Shown here one piece after another: positions 31,763-44,807 of a stretch of DNA of 64,000 nucleotides. The notes under the pieces were generated by a model. It worked only from the letters and a program-made list of their open reading frames with translations, made no database searches and was not told the origin of the DNA. Where the stretch lies: NCBI GenBank assembly GCA_963995525.1, contig OZ023206.1, forward strand, positions 6,373,317-6,437,316, written 5' to 3'. Position numbers and translations under genes: made by a program. This DNA is from Escarpia spicata (Eukaryota; Annelida; Polychaeta; Sabellida; Siboglinidae). Each line of letters begins with the position of its first letter. Position 1 is the stretch's first letter.

Positions 31763-32483
31763 CTGCAACAAAAGACACAACTAATCAAGGCACCGTCGCC
31801 TGTACAGCTCTTCAGCCAAGTGGCAAATTCAATCAGAAAAAATGGCGTTTGCACCGAGAGATGCAGAAGAAAACAAGTTAGTAATTATACAACGACACTG
31901 ACATCATATGCCAAAGAAAAAAACACAAAAGTGAAATGTCTCTCCGAAACTGAGCACGCCACAGTCAAATAAAATATATTCAGTACTATTAACAAGGGGC
32001 CAATGTTGAATAAGCGCTCAACATTAAGGAGTGCAACGGAATTTGTTGTAATTAATTACTTGTGCTACCTAAAGGGCACGTTACATTATTTGTTGTTTGC
32101 AATATACAAACTAACATTAACAAAACATACGTATGTCTGTGAAAATCCAAGATTACCCACGGTGTTATTATGGTAGTAGGCCTGTATTATGAACGATTGG
32201 TGTATTGGTAACAATTATGTAGACGAACATTTCAACGTGGGACAACGAAACATGCCTGTTATTTTTAAAATATAACTAACAAGTGAGCAATGCACTTGGT
32301 GTTCGACTCGCGAGCTCAGTAGCACACTTTTAAAGTGATATTAAACTCGAGACTTTGTAAACGAGATAATCCCAACCACAACATGGGTGTTGACAGATCA
32401 GCAAATATAATTTGTAACATATATCATTAAGTTAATATGCTATTTTATGTTATTATGCTGTAGTCTGCAAGACAATGACCTAC
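31763..32483. other. intron of the multi-EGF gene
   Basis: No coding or repeat signal recognised between the terminal exon and the first upstream EGF exon. Confidence 0.5.
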
Positions 32484-32591
32484 CAGTTTGACAGGTGGCG
32501 CCATCGTACCCGCTGTCACAAGTGCAACTGTACTTGTTCACTTCATCACTGCAGGAGCCGCCATTTTGACACGGGTTGCTGGCGCATTCGT
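32484..32591 (-). CDS. EGF exon (phase 1-1)
   Basis: 108 bp between acceptor tatatag and donor gtaggt. It encodes [20 protein letters not shown] and [17 protein letters not shown]: six cysteines in EGF spacing, and a DEC start typical of calcium-binding EGF domains. Lies 0.7 kb upstream of the terminal exon of the gene. Confidence 0.8.
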
Positions 32592-32864
32592 CTATATATG
32601 AAACAACATAGTAAATGTGAAATACAAAAATGACAGTGTGACATCGTGTAAACTTAAAACAAGGTGATGTCGAAATTTGCGTTTCACACAATTACATTAA
32701 ATCCTTTATCATAATGACGGCCGTTCCAATAAGATATGGATTACCTTTATAAGAAAAAAACGTCATTTTCAAAACATATTTGAATTTTCATCAAATCGAC
32801 TTCACTCATGCAATGCCTACATGAAATATCGTCAACATATATACATTATCTAACTGCGACCTAC

Positions 32865-32971
32865 TTGTTAGGCAGTTAGTTCCCTCGAATCCAATTATGC
32901 AAGTGCAAGTGTACTTGTTCAGTTCGTCAGTGCAAGTGCCGCCATTGTTACACGGGTTGCTCTCACATTTT
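32865..32971 (-). pseudogene. EGF exon with a 1-nt deletion
   Basis: Encodes [19 protein letters not shown] and [16 protein letters not shown], with acceptor ttatag and donor gtaggt. Its length is 107 bp, and the acceptor-proximal base needed for phase 1 is missing, so splicing it in would shift the frame. All six cysteines are kept. It is either a recently broken exon or a sequencing error. Confidence 0.65.
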
Positions 32972-33193
32972 CTATAAATACATAATTATTCGAATATACA
33001 CATGTCATGTATTACGTCACCCACATTACATATCACAACGCACGAATTACATATCACATTATTAGCAAATCACATTAACTAAAATAATTTGAATGAATTA
33101 ATACATTACTGAATGAGATTTGTTTTTTTTCACAATTTATAACATATATATATATATACATAATAAAATTATATGAAATCACATATACAGGGC

Positions 33194-33340
<147 letters not shown>

Positions 33341-33538
33341 AATTGTACATGTTATCAACTACATTTACACTCCTATCCAATATCAAGCCATTAAACTCTG
33401 CATTTTTATAATACATATCACATTTTTTTAAGAGCCATATCTTTGTTGGAAATCACGGTTTTCATTAATATTGTTATACTGGTCAAAAAGCCGTTCTACA
33501 ATGCGCGTGTGATGATCATACATACATACACATACGTA

Positions 33539-33651
<113 letters not shown>

Positions 33652-33728
33652 TATATATATATATGATCATCACGTATATTTAAATTATAACGTCGTGCAA
33701 GGAATCGGTGTATCTGACGTCGGCCTAC

Positions 33729-33842
33729 CAGTCTGGCAGTTAGTTCCCTCGTATCCTGCTTTACATATGCAACTGTACTTGTTCACTTCGTCAACACAAG
33801 TGGCGCCATTACTGCAAGGGCTGCTATCGCATTCATTAATAT
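33729..33842 (-). CDS. EGF exon (phase 1-1)
   Basis: 114 bp, acceptor tttgtag, donor gtaggc. Encodes [20 protein letters not shown] and [24 protein letters not shown] marks a calcium-binding EGF. All six cysteines are present. Confidence 0.85.
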
Positions 33843-34130
33843 CTACAAATAAAATATTATTATTGTGCATGTGTTACGTAGGCAGAAAACACGAACTAAA
33901 ATCATACCTGGCTTTATGTTCACCTCGGTAGTACGAAATGGTATATGACTCGGAGTCTCTGAAGTACAGTGACAATCAAGTATTTAGGATCCGGCCTCCA
34001 GAGCATAGCGTTTGTAGGAAGATAGTGTCACTTGAGAACAGTATTTGACGTTTCGCCAGATCAACTGTACCCATGAACTACTTAGGTAATGCTGTATGGG
34101 AGATCAACAAAATATATTTGCGCGGCCTAC

Positions 34131-34244
34131 CAGTCTGGCAGTTGGTTCCCTCGTATCCTCCTCTACACTGGCAGGTGTAGTAGTTCACGTGGTTAGAGCA
34201 AGTGCCTCCATTTCTGCAGGGACCGCTGCTGCACTCATTTATAT
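34131..34244 (-). CDS. EGF exon (phase 1-1)
   Basis: 114 bp, acceptor tttttag, donor gtaggc. Encodes [20 protein letters not shown] and [19 protein letters not shown]. Nearly identical to the exon at 37933-38046, including its flanking introns. Confidence 0.85.
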
Positions 34245-36267
34245 CTAAAAAACAAACATTTGTATGTATATGCATATGCACAAATACACACAGGCATGTA
34301 CATACGTATGTTCTCAACAGAACTTGGGGAATATCATAGGCCATTGTTGTATATTGGTTATCACTGTTTAATGTTAGATCGTAATGTGGATTAGAAAAGT
34401 CAACAAGATTGATGATGTAGCATGTGTCAAGCCGGCCTAGTAATGTAATACAAATCTTTAATACTGGTGTCGATATTGTTGACAAGGCATAGCTTTGACG
34501 GATGTAATGCGCTTAATTTTTATGGTCACTATTGCTGTGTTCACACAAAAAACATTATGAAACTTAATATTATGACGTAACATTTTTGTAACGCAACGCT
34601 TCCTACCAACAATTGTTCCAAGTTACGTAATTGCCGTACACGTGAAGTTAAACCGTTTACGCTCTGTGGGAACACAGCATAAGTAAATAGCGACGAAATA
34701 GATCCACCAATTGATGGATCCGTTACTTTAGCAGTTTGTCTACGTCACAACCAAAACTATGTTCCTGACCTGCGTGAAGCTTTGCCTTTCATATAATGTT
34801 GATGATGGTAATATAATGTGAATTACGTTAATAGAACGGCATGACAAAACCAAGATCAAACCTTCCGACAAAATGTTATCGTTTTAAACAATTGTTCTTA
34901 AGTTTTTGGTTTTGTTATAAAACAAAATCCTTGCGGTTAGAATGTCAACATTGAAATAAACCCAGAAATGTCATATCTTTCCATGTTTTTCGGCATCCAC
35001 TTTGTCATAGCTTGACGGATTTGTTGATATAGGTCACGTGATGGAGGGGTCAATTTTAATAAAACACCGCATGTTTTTAATACAATTATTCCAAATCGCG
35101 TTTACTATCGTGCGGCGTAGCTGTGATGCGGGTGTCGAGCGTAAAAAGCTGGTGTTAAAAATCATGAAAGATAGATTATCAGCAAATCATTCGCGTATGC
35201 ATCAAAATTAATTAGCTTGTTTAATATTGTGTCGTTAAAATAAAATAGAATGTTGTCCAGTAAAGGTTTTATGGCTGGAGGATTTGGTACGGGCGTGGAT
35301 TAACGGATGATGAGCCGTTGAAATGAATATGTACAAAAGAAATAAACTAAACTTCGATGCGTAGCGACGTATTACCTTCACAACAGATTTGCATCGTGTG
35401 CAGCACTAACCTGCCTCTGGTTATACTAACCTTTTAGTATCTATGTCGTGTCTCGGCTTTCATAATGTATGAAGCAATTGCGACTAAAAGCAAACTATAT
35501 TTTAATCTAAGCCGAGCACGGTATTCTGTTATCCAATTAAATGTTTTGCTATGAAATGAACTAGCCATTGATAAATCAGATGTAGCTTCATCAATATTGT
35601 GCTGGATTATGGCGACCTTGTGAATATTCTGCCGAATCACTTCATATGTTTACGGTGTGCACCACAGTGTGAAAATACGGATATGAATGACATAAAAGTA
35701 GTCTACTGAATAATCATTTATATGTTCTACTTATGTATAATTGACTAATTGCAGTAAATATTCTTTTTCCGTGTCTCTCTCGCTAGCGGCTTTTAAGCCT
35801 TCGTGGGAGTCTCCCGACATAGACTAACTATTGTGAAATTTATGCTGCATTGTGTGCTTTTGTTTGTTTATTGTCGAATAAATTGTTACAATTCCACTGT
35901 GCAGTGCACTAATGCACACGGATATCGCAGCTGTTCATCCAGGCATCGCCGTGTTATCCTTATAGGATATAGTAAGTTATTAGGCAGGGAAAGAGAGTAG
36001 TACAACATTCGCTTGCAATGTGTTTCAATCATGAAGACATAGCCAATTAATGAAATCGAGTAAACTTGATAACGACGTTGAAAGTTGAGTGTCGGAAGTA
36101 AAATTACAATTAGGTATTCAAGATCAGGCAACCAGAAGGTTGTGATTGTATGAAAATAGTATCACGTGATGAAATAATTTTAAGTTTCAACAAATAAATT
36201 ATACCCGTGAAATATATAAGTATAATATAGTTACTGGACACAAACAAAATATCTTTATAGGACCTAC

Positions 36268-36300
36268 CAGTCTGGCAGTTGGTTCCCTTGTATCCTGCTC
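36268..36300 (-). CDS. EGF exon, cut by the assembly gap
   Basis: Donor-side 33 bp encoding AGYKGTNCQTG before gtaggt. The rest of the exon disappears into the N run that starts at 36301. Confidence 0.7.
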
Positions 36301-36500
36301 NNNNNNNNNNNNNNNNNNNNNNNNNNNNNNNNNNNNNNNNNNNNNNNNNNNNNNNNNNNNNNNNNNNNNNNNNNNNNNNNNNNNNNNNNNNNNNNNNNNN
36401 NNNNNNNNNNNNNNNNNNNNNNNNNNNNNNNNNNNNNNNNNNNNNNNNNNNNNNNNNNNNNNNNNNNNNNNNNNNNNNNNNNNNNNNNNNNNNNNNNNNN
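36301..36500. other. assembly gap (200 N)
   Basis: Exactly 200 N, probably a placeholder length, followed directly by a (ct)n run that likely caused the gap. Confidence 0.99.
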
Positions 36501-36587
36501 GTCTCTGTCTCTGTCTCTGTCTCTGTCTCTGTCTCTGTCTCCCTCTGTCTCTCTCTGTCTCTCTCTGTCTCTCTCTGTCTCTCTCTG

Positions 36588-36674
<87 letters not shown>

Positions 36675-36860
36675 TCTCTCCACTTCTATGTTCTTTTGCA
36701 TCCTCCGACCATTGGTGTCACACCAACCAACTGGCTTTGTGTTTAAACACCAAAAACAATAACACGTTTATATGTGTGTGCGTGCGTGTGCGTGTGCGTG
36801 TGCGTGTGCGTGTGCGTGTGCGCGTGCATGTGCCTGTGCCTGTGCTTGTGCGTGTGTGTA
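36501..36860. repeat. (GTCTCT)n/(CT)n and (TG)n microsatellites
   Basis: gtctct and ctct runs lie at 36501-36680, and gtgcgtgtgc runs at 36773-36860. ORFs of Arg-Glu or Ala-Cys dipeptides here are artefacts. Confidence 0.95.
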
Positions 36861-37932
36861 TCCCTTATATCAGCAATTCATATTTAATGGTAATCATATA
36901 AGTAATAATAAATCAAAAATTATAATGTGGAGGACAAGTTTAATCTACATTGGTGATCTAGCGTAAGTCATGACCGCCTTGTAATCTTGTGCTCAAAGTT
37001 ACGACTATTATCAGTGTTATTGGCAAGTCAATGCTTGAACGATGTTTGATTACATAACTTGGTTGTGACGTAAGCAAATGGCAACGTACTTGATCGATCA
37101 ATTGAAGGATCCAGTACTTCGCATTTTGCCTCGCGCCTAATTCACAGCCAAAACTATGCTCATTACCTGCCTCAGGCTTTGATATTGATATCGGTAATAT
37201 ATGCTAATTCCGTTACTATGGCTGCATGACAGATGCTAGATTTTATTCAAAAAGCGTACAGGTTGGGGTTAGAATGGCAACAGTGCAGTATATGAGGGAA
37301 TGTCCCAACGTTCCAGGTGTTGGTAATCAAGTTTTTGAAGGCTAGACGGAATTGTAATCAAGCAAAGCGTCACTTGACGGAAAGGTCAACTTTGACATTT
37401 TACCGTTTAAATTTGTTATAAATATAGAAGAATGACCCTCAAACGTATGTTGGCTGGACGTATTTGGGATAGACATGGATCAATGGATGAGGAGCATTTC
37501 CAATCAATATTTACAAAACAAATTTCTGAAAGTCGTGTGTACCTTCACAACAGATAGCATCATATCGCCATACATTGCCATAATACATCCAGACATCGCA
37601 CTAGTTCACGTGACCATCGCCATTTTAGACTGCTACGACATATTATAAGGCAGGAATAGACAGTAGTACAGAATTCGCATAAAATGTGTTTCACTCATGA
37701 AGACAAAACAACACAGTTGCTTCGTGTAACCTTGATGACGACGTCGAACTTTTGAGTCTCGGAAATTGAATTACAATCAATTATTTAGGATCCGGCGTCC
37801 AGAGCATAGCGTTTGTAGGAACAGAGTGTCACTTGAGAACCATTATTTGAAGTTTAGCAAAATCAACTGTACCCGCGAAATATTTAGGTAATACTATATT
37901 GGCGAAAAACTAAATATATTTGTGCGGCCTAC
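36861..37932. other. intron of the EGF gene
   Basis: No gene or named repeat seen. Parts resemble the intron sequence at 34.6-35.3 kb. Confidence 0.5.
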
Positions 37933-39550
37933 CAGTCTGGCAGTTGGTTCCCTCGTATCCTCCTCTACACTGGCAACTGTAGTAGTTCACGCGGTTAGAG
38001 CATGTGCCTCCATTTCTGCAAGGACCGCTGCTGCACTCATTTATATCTAAAAAACAAACATTTATAGGTATCTGCATATGCACACACACATGTATATACG
38101 TATTTTAAACAGAACATTGGGAATATCATTGGTCATCATTGTATATTGGTAATCATATCAATTATAGTTATTTGTTTGATGTTAGATCGTAATGTGGATT
38201 GTAAAACTCATCAAGATTGACGATGTAGCATGTGTCAAGCCGGCCTAGTAATGTAATACAAATTTTTAATACTGGTATCGATATTGTTGACAAGGCATAG
38301 CTTTGACGGATGAAATGCGCTTAATTTTGATTGTGACTAGTGCTGTGTTCACACAGAAAATATTATGAAACTTAATTTTGAACCGGTTTATGGCATACAA
38401 CGCTTCCTACCAACAATTGTTCCTAGCTACGTAATTGCCGTACACGTGAAATTAAACCGCTAAGTTAAATTGCTTACGCTCTGTGTGAACACAGCATAAC
38501 TAAATAGCGTCGAAATAGATCCATCAATTGATGGATCCGTTACTTTAGCAGTTTGTCTACGTCACAACCAAAACTACGTTCCATACCTGCGTGAAGATTT
38601 GCCTTTCATACAATATTGATGACGGTAATATAATAGAAATTACGTTAATAGAGCGGCATGACAAAAACAAGATCAAACGTTCCGACAAAATGTTATCGTT
38701 TCAAACAATTATTGGTATTTTTTTGTCATAAAGCAAAATCCTTGCGGCTTGAATGTCAACAATATAAACCCAGAAATGTCCAATTTTTTCATGTTTTTTC
38801 AGCATCCACTTTGTCGTGGCTTGACGGATTTTTTGCTATAGGTCACGTGATGGAGGGGGTCAATGTTGATACTACACCTATACCACACTTAATTTAACGT
38901 ACGTTACATGTGTTTTTAATATAATTATTCCGACATGGGGCAAGTCGCGTTTGCTATCGACGGCGTAGCTGTGACGCGGGTTTAGAGCGTAAATTCCGGT
39001 GTTAAAGACCGTCAAAGATTATCAACAAATCATTCGTGTATGCATAAAAAATAGATTGTGTAAATATCGTGTAGTTAAGATAAAATAGAATGTTGTCCAG
39101 TAAAGGTTTCGTGGCTGGAGGATTTGGTACGTGAGTGGATTAACGGATGAGGAGCCGTTGAAATGAATATGTACAAAACAACTAAACTTCGTTAATGTCG
39201 AGGCATAGCGACGTATCACCTTCACAACACATTCGCATCGTGTGCATTGCAGCACTTTGCAGTGCACTAATACACTCGAACATCGCAGAAATGTATCCGG
39301 GCATCGCCGCCTTACCCTTAAAGGATATGGTTAATTATTAGGCAGGGAAAGTGAGTAGTACAACATTCGCTTGCAAAGTGTTTCAATCATGAAGATTAGT
39401 TATTTAAGATCAGGCATCCAGAAGGTTGCGATGATATTGTAGATTAGATTGTATCACGTGATGAAGGAAGTTTCGACAAATAAAGTATACCCGTGAAATA
39501 CACAGGTACTAATATAGTTACTGGACACAAACAAAATATCTTAGCCCGGC
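37790..39550. repeat. segmental duplication unit 2 of the EGF locus
   Basis: Collinear with 33960-36300 by shared intron blocks. It contains the EGF exon 37933-38046 and ends near the EGF exon at 39555. Confidence 0.75.
37933..38046 (-). CDS. EGF exon (phase 1-1)
   Basis: 114 bp, acceptor ttttag, donor gtaggc. Encodes [20 protein letters not shown] and [19 protein letters not shown]. Confidence 0.85.
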
Positions 39551-39554
39551 CTAC

Positions 39555-39668
39555 CTGTCTGGCAGTTGGTTCCCTCGTATCCACCTCTACATTGGCAACT
39601 GTAGTAGTTCACGCGGTTAGAGCATGTGCCGCCATTTCTGCAAGGATTGCTGCTGCACTCATTAATAT
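39555..39668 (-). CDS. EGF exon (phase 1-1)
   Basis: 114 bp, acceptor tttcag, donor gtaggc. Encodes [20 protein letters not shown] and [19 protein letters not shown]. Part of a segment duplicated at 42830-43360. Confidence 0.85.
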
Positions 39669-39879
39669 CTGAAACGAAATAATTACATAAGTATGCATAT
39701 ATATATCTGTGTCAAAATCTAAAATTAACTATACTAATAAATGCGCTAACTTGGAGGCAATGCAAGTGCCGAGGCCATGGGGTAGTATGTTATGATTGTA
39801 AGTCTTCATTGTATAATCAGATCAGTAATAGTTGGTCACCAGTGTCTTTCATGTTACATCTTAATATGGAGGAGAAAAC

Positions 39880-42227
39880 TCATTATCATTACGGCATATC
39901 TGGCACAACTCTGAGCTGATTTTCTTCATACCCAACTGATAGATACCAAACCATTAAGATTGGGAACTGCTTTTCGGCTGCACTGCACACTTTATGTGGT
40001 GTTCCCCAGGGTTCTGTTCTTGGACCTTTGCTTTTCAATCTCTAGACAACACCACTAAGCTTCGTTATTAACAGTCATTACCTATATGCCGACGACACGC
40101 AACTTTATGTTATGTTTTGTCCTGGTGAAGATGGCCAACTGAACTCAACGGATAGTTCGTGCTGTTGCCTAGAATAAATTGGCGAATGTTCTCGGACCAA
40201 TTTACTGAAATTAAATGATCAGAAGACGGATGTCATAGTGTTTGGTACTAAACAGAAGTTGCCACTGCTAAAGGAGATTCGTATTTTTGACTCGACTTTG
40301 ACTTCGTCTTCAAGTGCGCGCAACCTGGGCGTTGTATTTGATCAATCCCTCAACATGACTAACCACATCAGTGCCATTTGCCGAACAGTGTATATGCAAC
40401 TCCACAACATCAGTCGTATCAGGCCATACCGCACAACAGATGCGGGACTGCGGAAACGCGCTACTGGCTGGACTACCACGTGACCACATTCACAAACTCC
40501 AGCGAATCCAAAACATGGCAGGCAGAATCATCACGCCCACACCTCGCCGTGACCACATAAGTCCGGTTCTAAAAGAATTACACTGGCTGCCAATCAAATG
40601 CCGAATCGAGTTTAAAATACTCCTTTATGTATTCAGGTATCTGAACGGGACGGCGCCGCTGTATCTTGTCAACCTGCTGATCAGGCAGTGTTCGGGACGC
40701 ACACGTTCAACTGAACAACTTTTGCCTGAAGTTCCACGAACGAACCTGGTCAGTTTCGGGACAGGTCCTTTCGCGTGATTGGACCTCGACTATGGAATGC
40801 ACTGCCCATTGCTATCAAGTGCAGCAGAACTCTGTCGGCGTTCAGAAAGACACTAAAGACGCACATGTTCAAAGCTCAATACTGCTGACATTTTTAACAT
40901 TTCGTTTCATTTGAGGACATTTTACTGCATATCTTACTTTTATACATATATATGTATATACTAATAAAACCTAATTAGGATATGCATGTGCATAAATGCA
41001 GTAATAATAGGTCTAATTTATAATTTATCAAATTTTATTTATTTACATTCTTTAATTAATAGTTTTAATATAACTAACTTAATTTGTTCTACATTTTATC
41101 TGAAGTTTCTTTTTTGCAGGTTTTATTAGTATACATGGAATCGCTTGATTTAATTTTATTGTACAGCGCTTTGAGCATATTATGGATATTGCGCTCTATA
41201 AATATTAAATATTATTAATCTAAACCATCATCTTTATGCAGATGTTACCCAGATTTACATTTCTTTATCTACGCCTAATACTAATTGCTCCTTAAATCAG
41301 ATCTGAAATTGTCTTAATGACATTTTCGTTTGGATGTCAGAGTAGAATCAAGTTAAATGCTGATAAAACGGAGTTTCTTGTAATTGGTACACATAGGTAG
41401 CGTGACAAAACTAAAAGCTTGTTTCCCACACCTATGCTTAGCCAGTATGTTACGTTTGCACCTTCAGCACGAAAACTTGGAGTAATCTTTGTTGATAATT
41501 TCAATTTCAGAAGGCATATTTCTCAAACTTATCGCTACCGCTATTATCATATTCGTGATTTATATCGTATTCGCCGTAATTTAGCCACTTTCTGTTGCAA
41601 AAATTATCGCATCTGAACTTGTGACTAGAAGGTTTTACTATAGTAATTCACTTTTTCACAATATTGCCCTTAAGGATATCACTATGTTACAACGTGTTCA
41701 ATATTGCTTAGCTAAAGTTGCGACTCGGTCTCCGCGGTTTTCACACTCAGTGCCTCTTGTGTAGTCCTTGCACCGGTGTCCTATACGATATCGTATTATT
41801 TTAAAGATATGTGCCATCACCTACCATGCACTTTTGTGTAAGCAACCATCATATTTATAGTCATTGCTTAATACTGTAAACGAAAAACCTACCCATCTTC
41901 GATTTTCTATTTGTGATTAAATTTTTGTTTCTAGAGTCAATACTAATATTGAAACTAGGTCATTTTTTGTTGCTACACAAACTCTTTGGAATTTGCTCCC
42001 TCTTAGTGTTAGATCAGTTGAAAATAATATACAATTTAGCCGTCATTTAAAACTGTTATAACCTTGCGTATCCACCTTAGCTCCCTGGCGTATCGATAAA
42101 AATGTTGACAGTTTTAATATGGCTTATCGATTAATATATTAACTAACACGTTTGCTGCATTTTTGCGCCTCTGAGCTTGGTTTCCGAGGATTTATGCACA
42201 AAAGAAGTTACCTTATTATTATTTCAT
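39880..42227 (+). mobile_element. L2-like LINE copy A, carrying a second LINE inside
   Basis: A 5'-truncated LINE starting HYGISGT in the EGF intron. RT blocks are [10 protein letters not shown] and CGVPQGSVLGPLLFN; at 40076 a different LINE takes over, and the first resumes at 41218 with [18 protein letters not shown]. The 3' part includes SVRSVENNIQFSRHL and a 3' UTR ending ttaccttattattattt (42227). Many stops. The same insertion, at the same point of the intron, occurs in copy B (43583), so it predates the duplication. Confidence 0.75.
40076..41217 (+). mobile_element. CR1/L2-type LINE fragment nested in LINE copy A
   Basis: Opens YLYADDTQLYVMF (RT motif C). Continues KLNDQKTDVIVFGTKQKLPL, ARNLGVVFDQSLNM, LQRIQNMAGRIITPTPRRDH and LKELHWLPIKCRIEFKILLY, and then a 3' UTR ending aaatattaaatattatt. 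Frameshifts occur near 40020-40130 and 40440. Compared with the undisturbed copy B it is inserted between aacagtcat and aatctaaacc. This is just where the host LINE encodes its own YAD motif. Confidence 0.8.
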
Positions 42228-42829
42228 CGCAGTTTGCCTGCGTCACAAACAAAACTATGCTTATGACCCGCGTTAAGCTTTACCATTGCCAACAATGTAG
42301 ATAACGGTAATATATATATGAACAACGCTAACACATTGGCCTGACAAGAACCAAAACAAACATTCCCGCAAACAGTTGTCTCGTTGCAGTCTTGGAAACC
42401 TGTATTTACTAAACAAATGAATTAACCTTCGTTTTGTCGAGGCTTAGAAACGTATCACCTCACAACAAGTGTGCACTGTGTTGACACGTTAGCCTTCTGT
42501 GGTATAATATAAGGCAGGAAGTGAAAGTAGTACAAAGTTCACATATAACGTGTGTCAATCATGAAGAAAACAACAACAACAAGCGCCTAGTTGCATCGTG
42601 TAAACGTGACGATGACGTCGAAAGTTGAGTCTTGAAATTAGGAGAACTTGGGCAAGTTGACGACGTTAAGCATTAATAATTTATTTATGTGATTTTTAAT
42701 AACATCAACAATCTGGTAACTACACAACTCAAACAGGTATATATGTACCGTCTTGCAAGATAATAAACAATAGTATGCAAATAAATGAAGTGTGAGAAAT
42801 TATTTTTTACAATTAATTACTCAACATTC
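42228..42829. other. duplicated intron sequence
   Basis: Shares blocks with 48290-49040, for example tatgcttatgacccgcgtta, aacattcccgcaaacagttg and gaacttgggcaagttgacga. No gene. Confidence 0.65.
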
Positions 42830-43360
42830 AAGTTAATGTCGAGGCGTAGCGACGTATCACCTTCACAACACACCTGCATCGTGTGCATTGCAGCACTTTG
42901 CAGTGCACTAATACACCCGGACATCGCAGCAATTCTTCCGGGCATCGTCGTGTTACTCTTATAGGATATAGTAAAACATTAGGCAGGGAAAGGGAGTCGT
43001 ATAACATTCGCTTGCAAAGTGTTTCCATTACGAAACATAGCCAATTAGCGAAATCGAGTATACTTGATGATGACTCGGAAAAGAATTACAATTGATTATT
43101 TAAGATCCAGAAGGTTGCGATGATATGTAGATTGTATGACGTGATGAAGGAATTTTAAGTTTCGACAAATACATTATACCCGTGAAATATATAGGTACTA
43201 ATATAGTTACTGGATACAAACAAAATATCTTTGCGCGGCCTACCAGTCTGGCAGTTGGTTCCCGCGTATCCTCCTCTACATTGGCAACTGTAGTAGTTCA
43301 CGCGGTTAGAGCATGTGCCGCCATTTCTGCAAGGATTGTTGTTGCACTCATTAATATCTG
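42830..43360. repeat. start of segmental duplication unit B
   Basis: Repeats 39195-39670: gaggcgtagcgacgtatcac, attgcagcactttgcagtgc, then the same EGF exon. The unit continues through LINE copy B to about 49040. Confidence 0.75.
43244..43357 (-). CDS. EGF exon (phase 1-1)
   Basis: 114 bp, acceptor tttcag, donor gtaggc. Encodes [20 protein letters not shown] and [19 protein letters not shown]. Duplicate of the exon at 39555-39668. Confidence 0.85.
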
Positions 43361-43582
43361 AAACAAAATAATTACATAAGTATGCATATGTATCCGTGTT
43401 AAATTCTACAATTAACTATACTAACAAATGCGCTAACTTGGAGGCACTGCAAGTGCATTTCCTTACAACTGCCGAGGCCATGGGGTAGTATGTTGTGATT
43501 ATAAGCCATCATTGTATAATCAGATCAGTAATAGTTGGTCTCCAGTGACTTTCATGTTAGATCTTAATATGGAGGAGAAAAC

Positions 43583-44711
43583 GCATCATCATTACGGCAT
43601 ATCTGGCACAGGTCTGAGCTGGTTTTCTTCATACCTAACTGATAGATACCAAACCATTAAGATTGGGAACTGCTTTTCGGCTGCATTGCCCACTTTATGT
43701 GGTGTCCCCAGGGTTCTGTTCTTAGACCTTTGCCTTTCAATCTCTACACAACACCACTAAGCTTCGTTATTAACAGTCATAATCTAAACCATCATCTTTA
43801 TGCAGACGTTACCCAGATTTACATTTCTTTATCTACGCCTAATACTAATTGCTCCTTAAATCAGATCTGAAATTGTCTTAATGACATTTTCGTTTGGATG
43901 TCAGAGTAGATTCAAGTTAAATGCTGATAAAACAGAGTTTCTTGTAATTGGTGCACACTGGCAGCGTAACAAAATTAAAAGCTTGTTTCCCACACCTATG
44001 CTTAGCCAGTGTGTTACGTTTGCACTTTCAGCACATAATCTTGGAGTAATCTTTGATGATAATTTCAATTTTAGGCGGCATGTTTCTCAAACTTGTCGCT
44101 ACCGCTATTGTCATATTCGTGATTTATGTCGTATTCGCCGTTAGGTGCCTCTTTCTGTTGTAAAAATATCGTAACTGCACTTGTGACTAGATCGAAGGCT
44201 TTACAATATAAATTCACTATTTCACAATATTGCCCTTAATGATATCACTAGTTTACAACGTGTACAGTATTGCTTAGCTATGGTTGTGACTAGGTCTCCG
44301 CGGTTTTCTCACTCAGTGCCTCTGGTGAAGTCTTTGCACTGGCTTCCTGTGCGATATCGTATTATTTTTAAGATCTGTACCATCACCTATCAGGCACTTT
44401 CATGTAAGCAACCAGCATATTTATATTCATGGCTTACTCCTGTAAAAGATAAACCTATCCATCTTCGATCATATAAATGTGATTTACTTTTTGTTCCTAG
44501 AGTCAATACTAATATTGGAATTAGGTCACTTTCTGTTGGTACACAAACTCTTTGAAATTTGTTCCCTCTTAGTGTTAGATCAGTTGAAAATATTATACAA
44601 TTTAGTCGTCATTTACAAATTTTATAACCTTGCGTATCCACCTTAGCCCTCTGGCGTACCGATAAATCTGTTGACAATTTTAATATCGCTCATCGATTCT
44701 GATATTAATTT
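43583..44711 (+). mobile_element. L2-like LINE copy B (3' end at 48235-48292)
   Basis: Starts HYGISGTGLSWFSSYLTDRY. Continues [76 protein letters not shown] and VPRVNTNIGIRSLSVGTQTL. It lacks the nested LINE of copy A. Its 3' UTR is split by CR1 copy 1 at 44712 and resumes at 48235 (cctctgaacttggtttccga). It is RT-coding but frameshifted and 5'-truncated. Confidence 0.75.
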
Positions 44712-44807
44712 TAACAAGATTTAACAAGATTGCCACCCAGAGAATTAACTATAGGTGGCAGGTGGACAAGGAAGCCCTTTGGCTTATCGAGAGTCCGACC
44801 CTATTAT

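Larger units (their letters stand above)
33960..36300. repeat. segmental duplication unit 1 of the EGF locus
   Basis: Intron blocks such as gcatagcgtttgtaggaa, ttgttgacaaggcatagctt and gttgtccagtaaaggttt recur in the same order at 37790-39550, offset about 3.8 kb. The duplicated segment carries an EGF exon at the same relative place. Confidence 0.75.

Noticed and set aside
36264..36746. Arg-Glu and Ser-Leu/Val repeat ORFs across the gap
   Set aside because: Read through 200 N and a (CT)n run.
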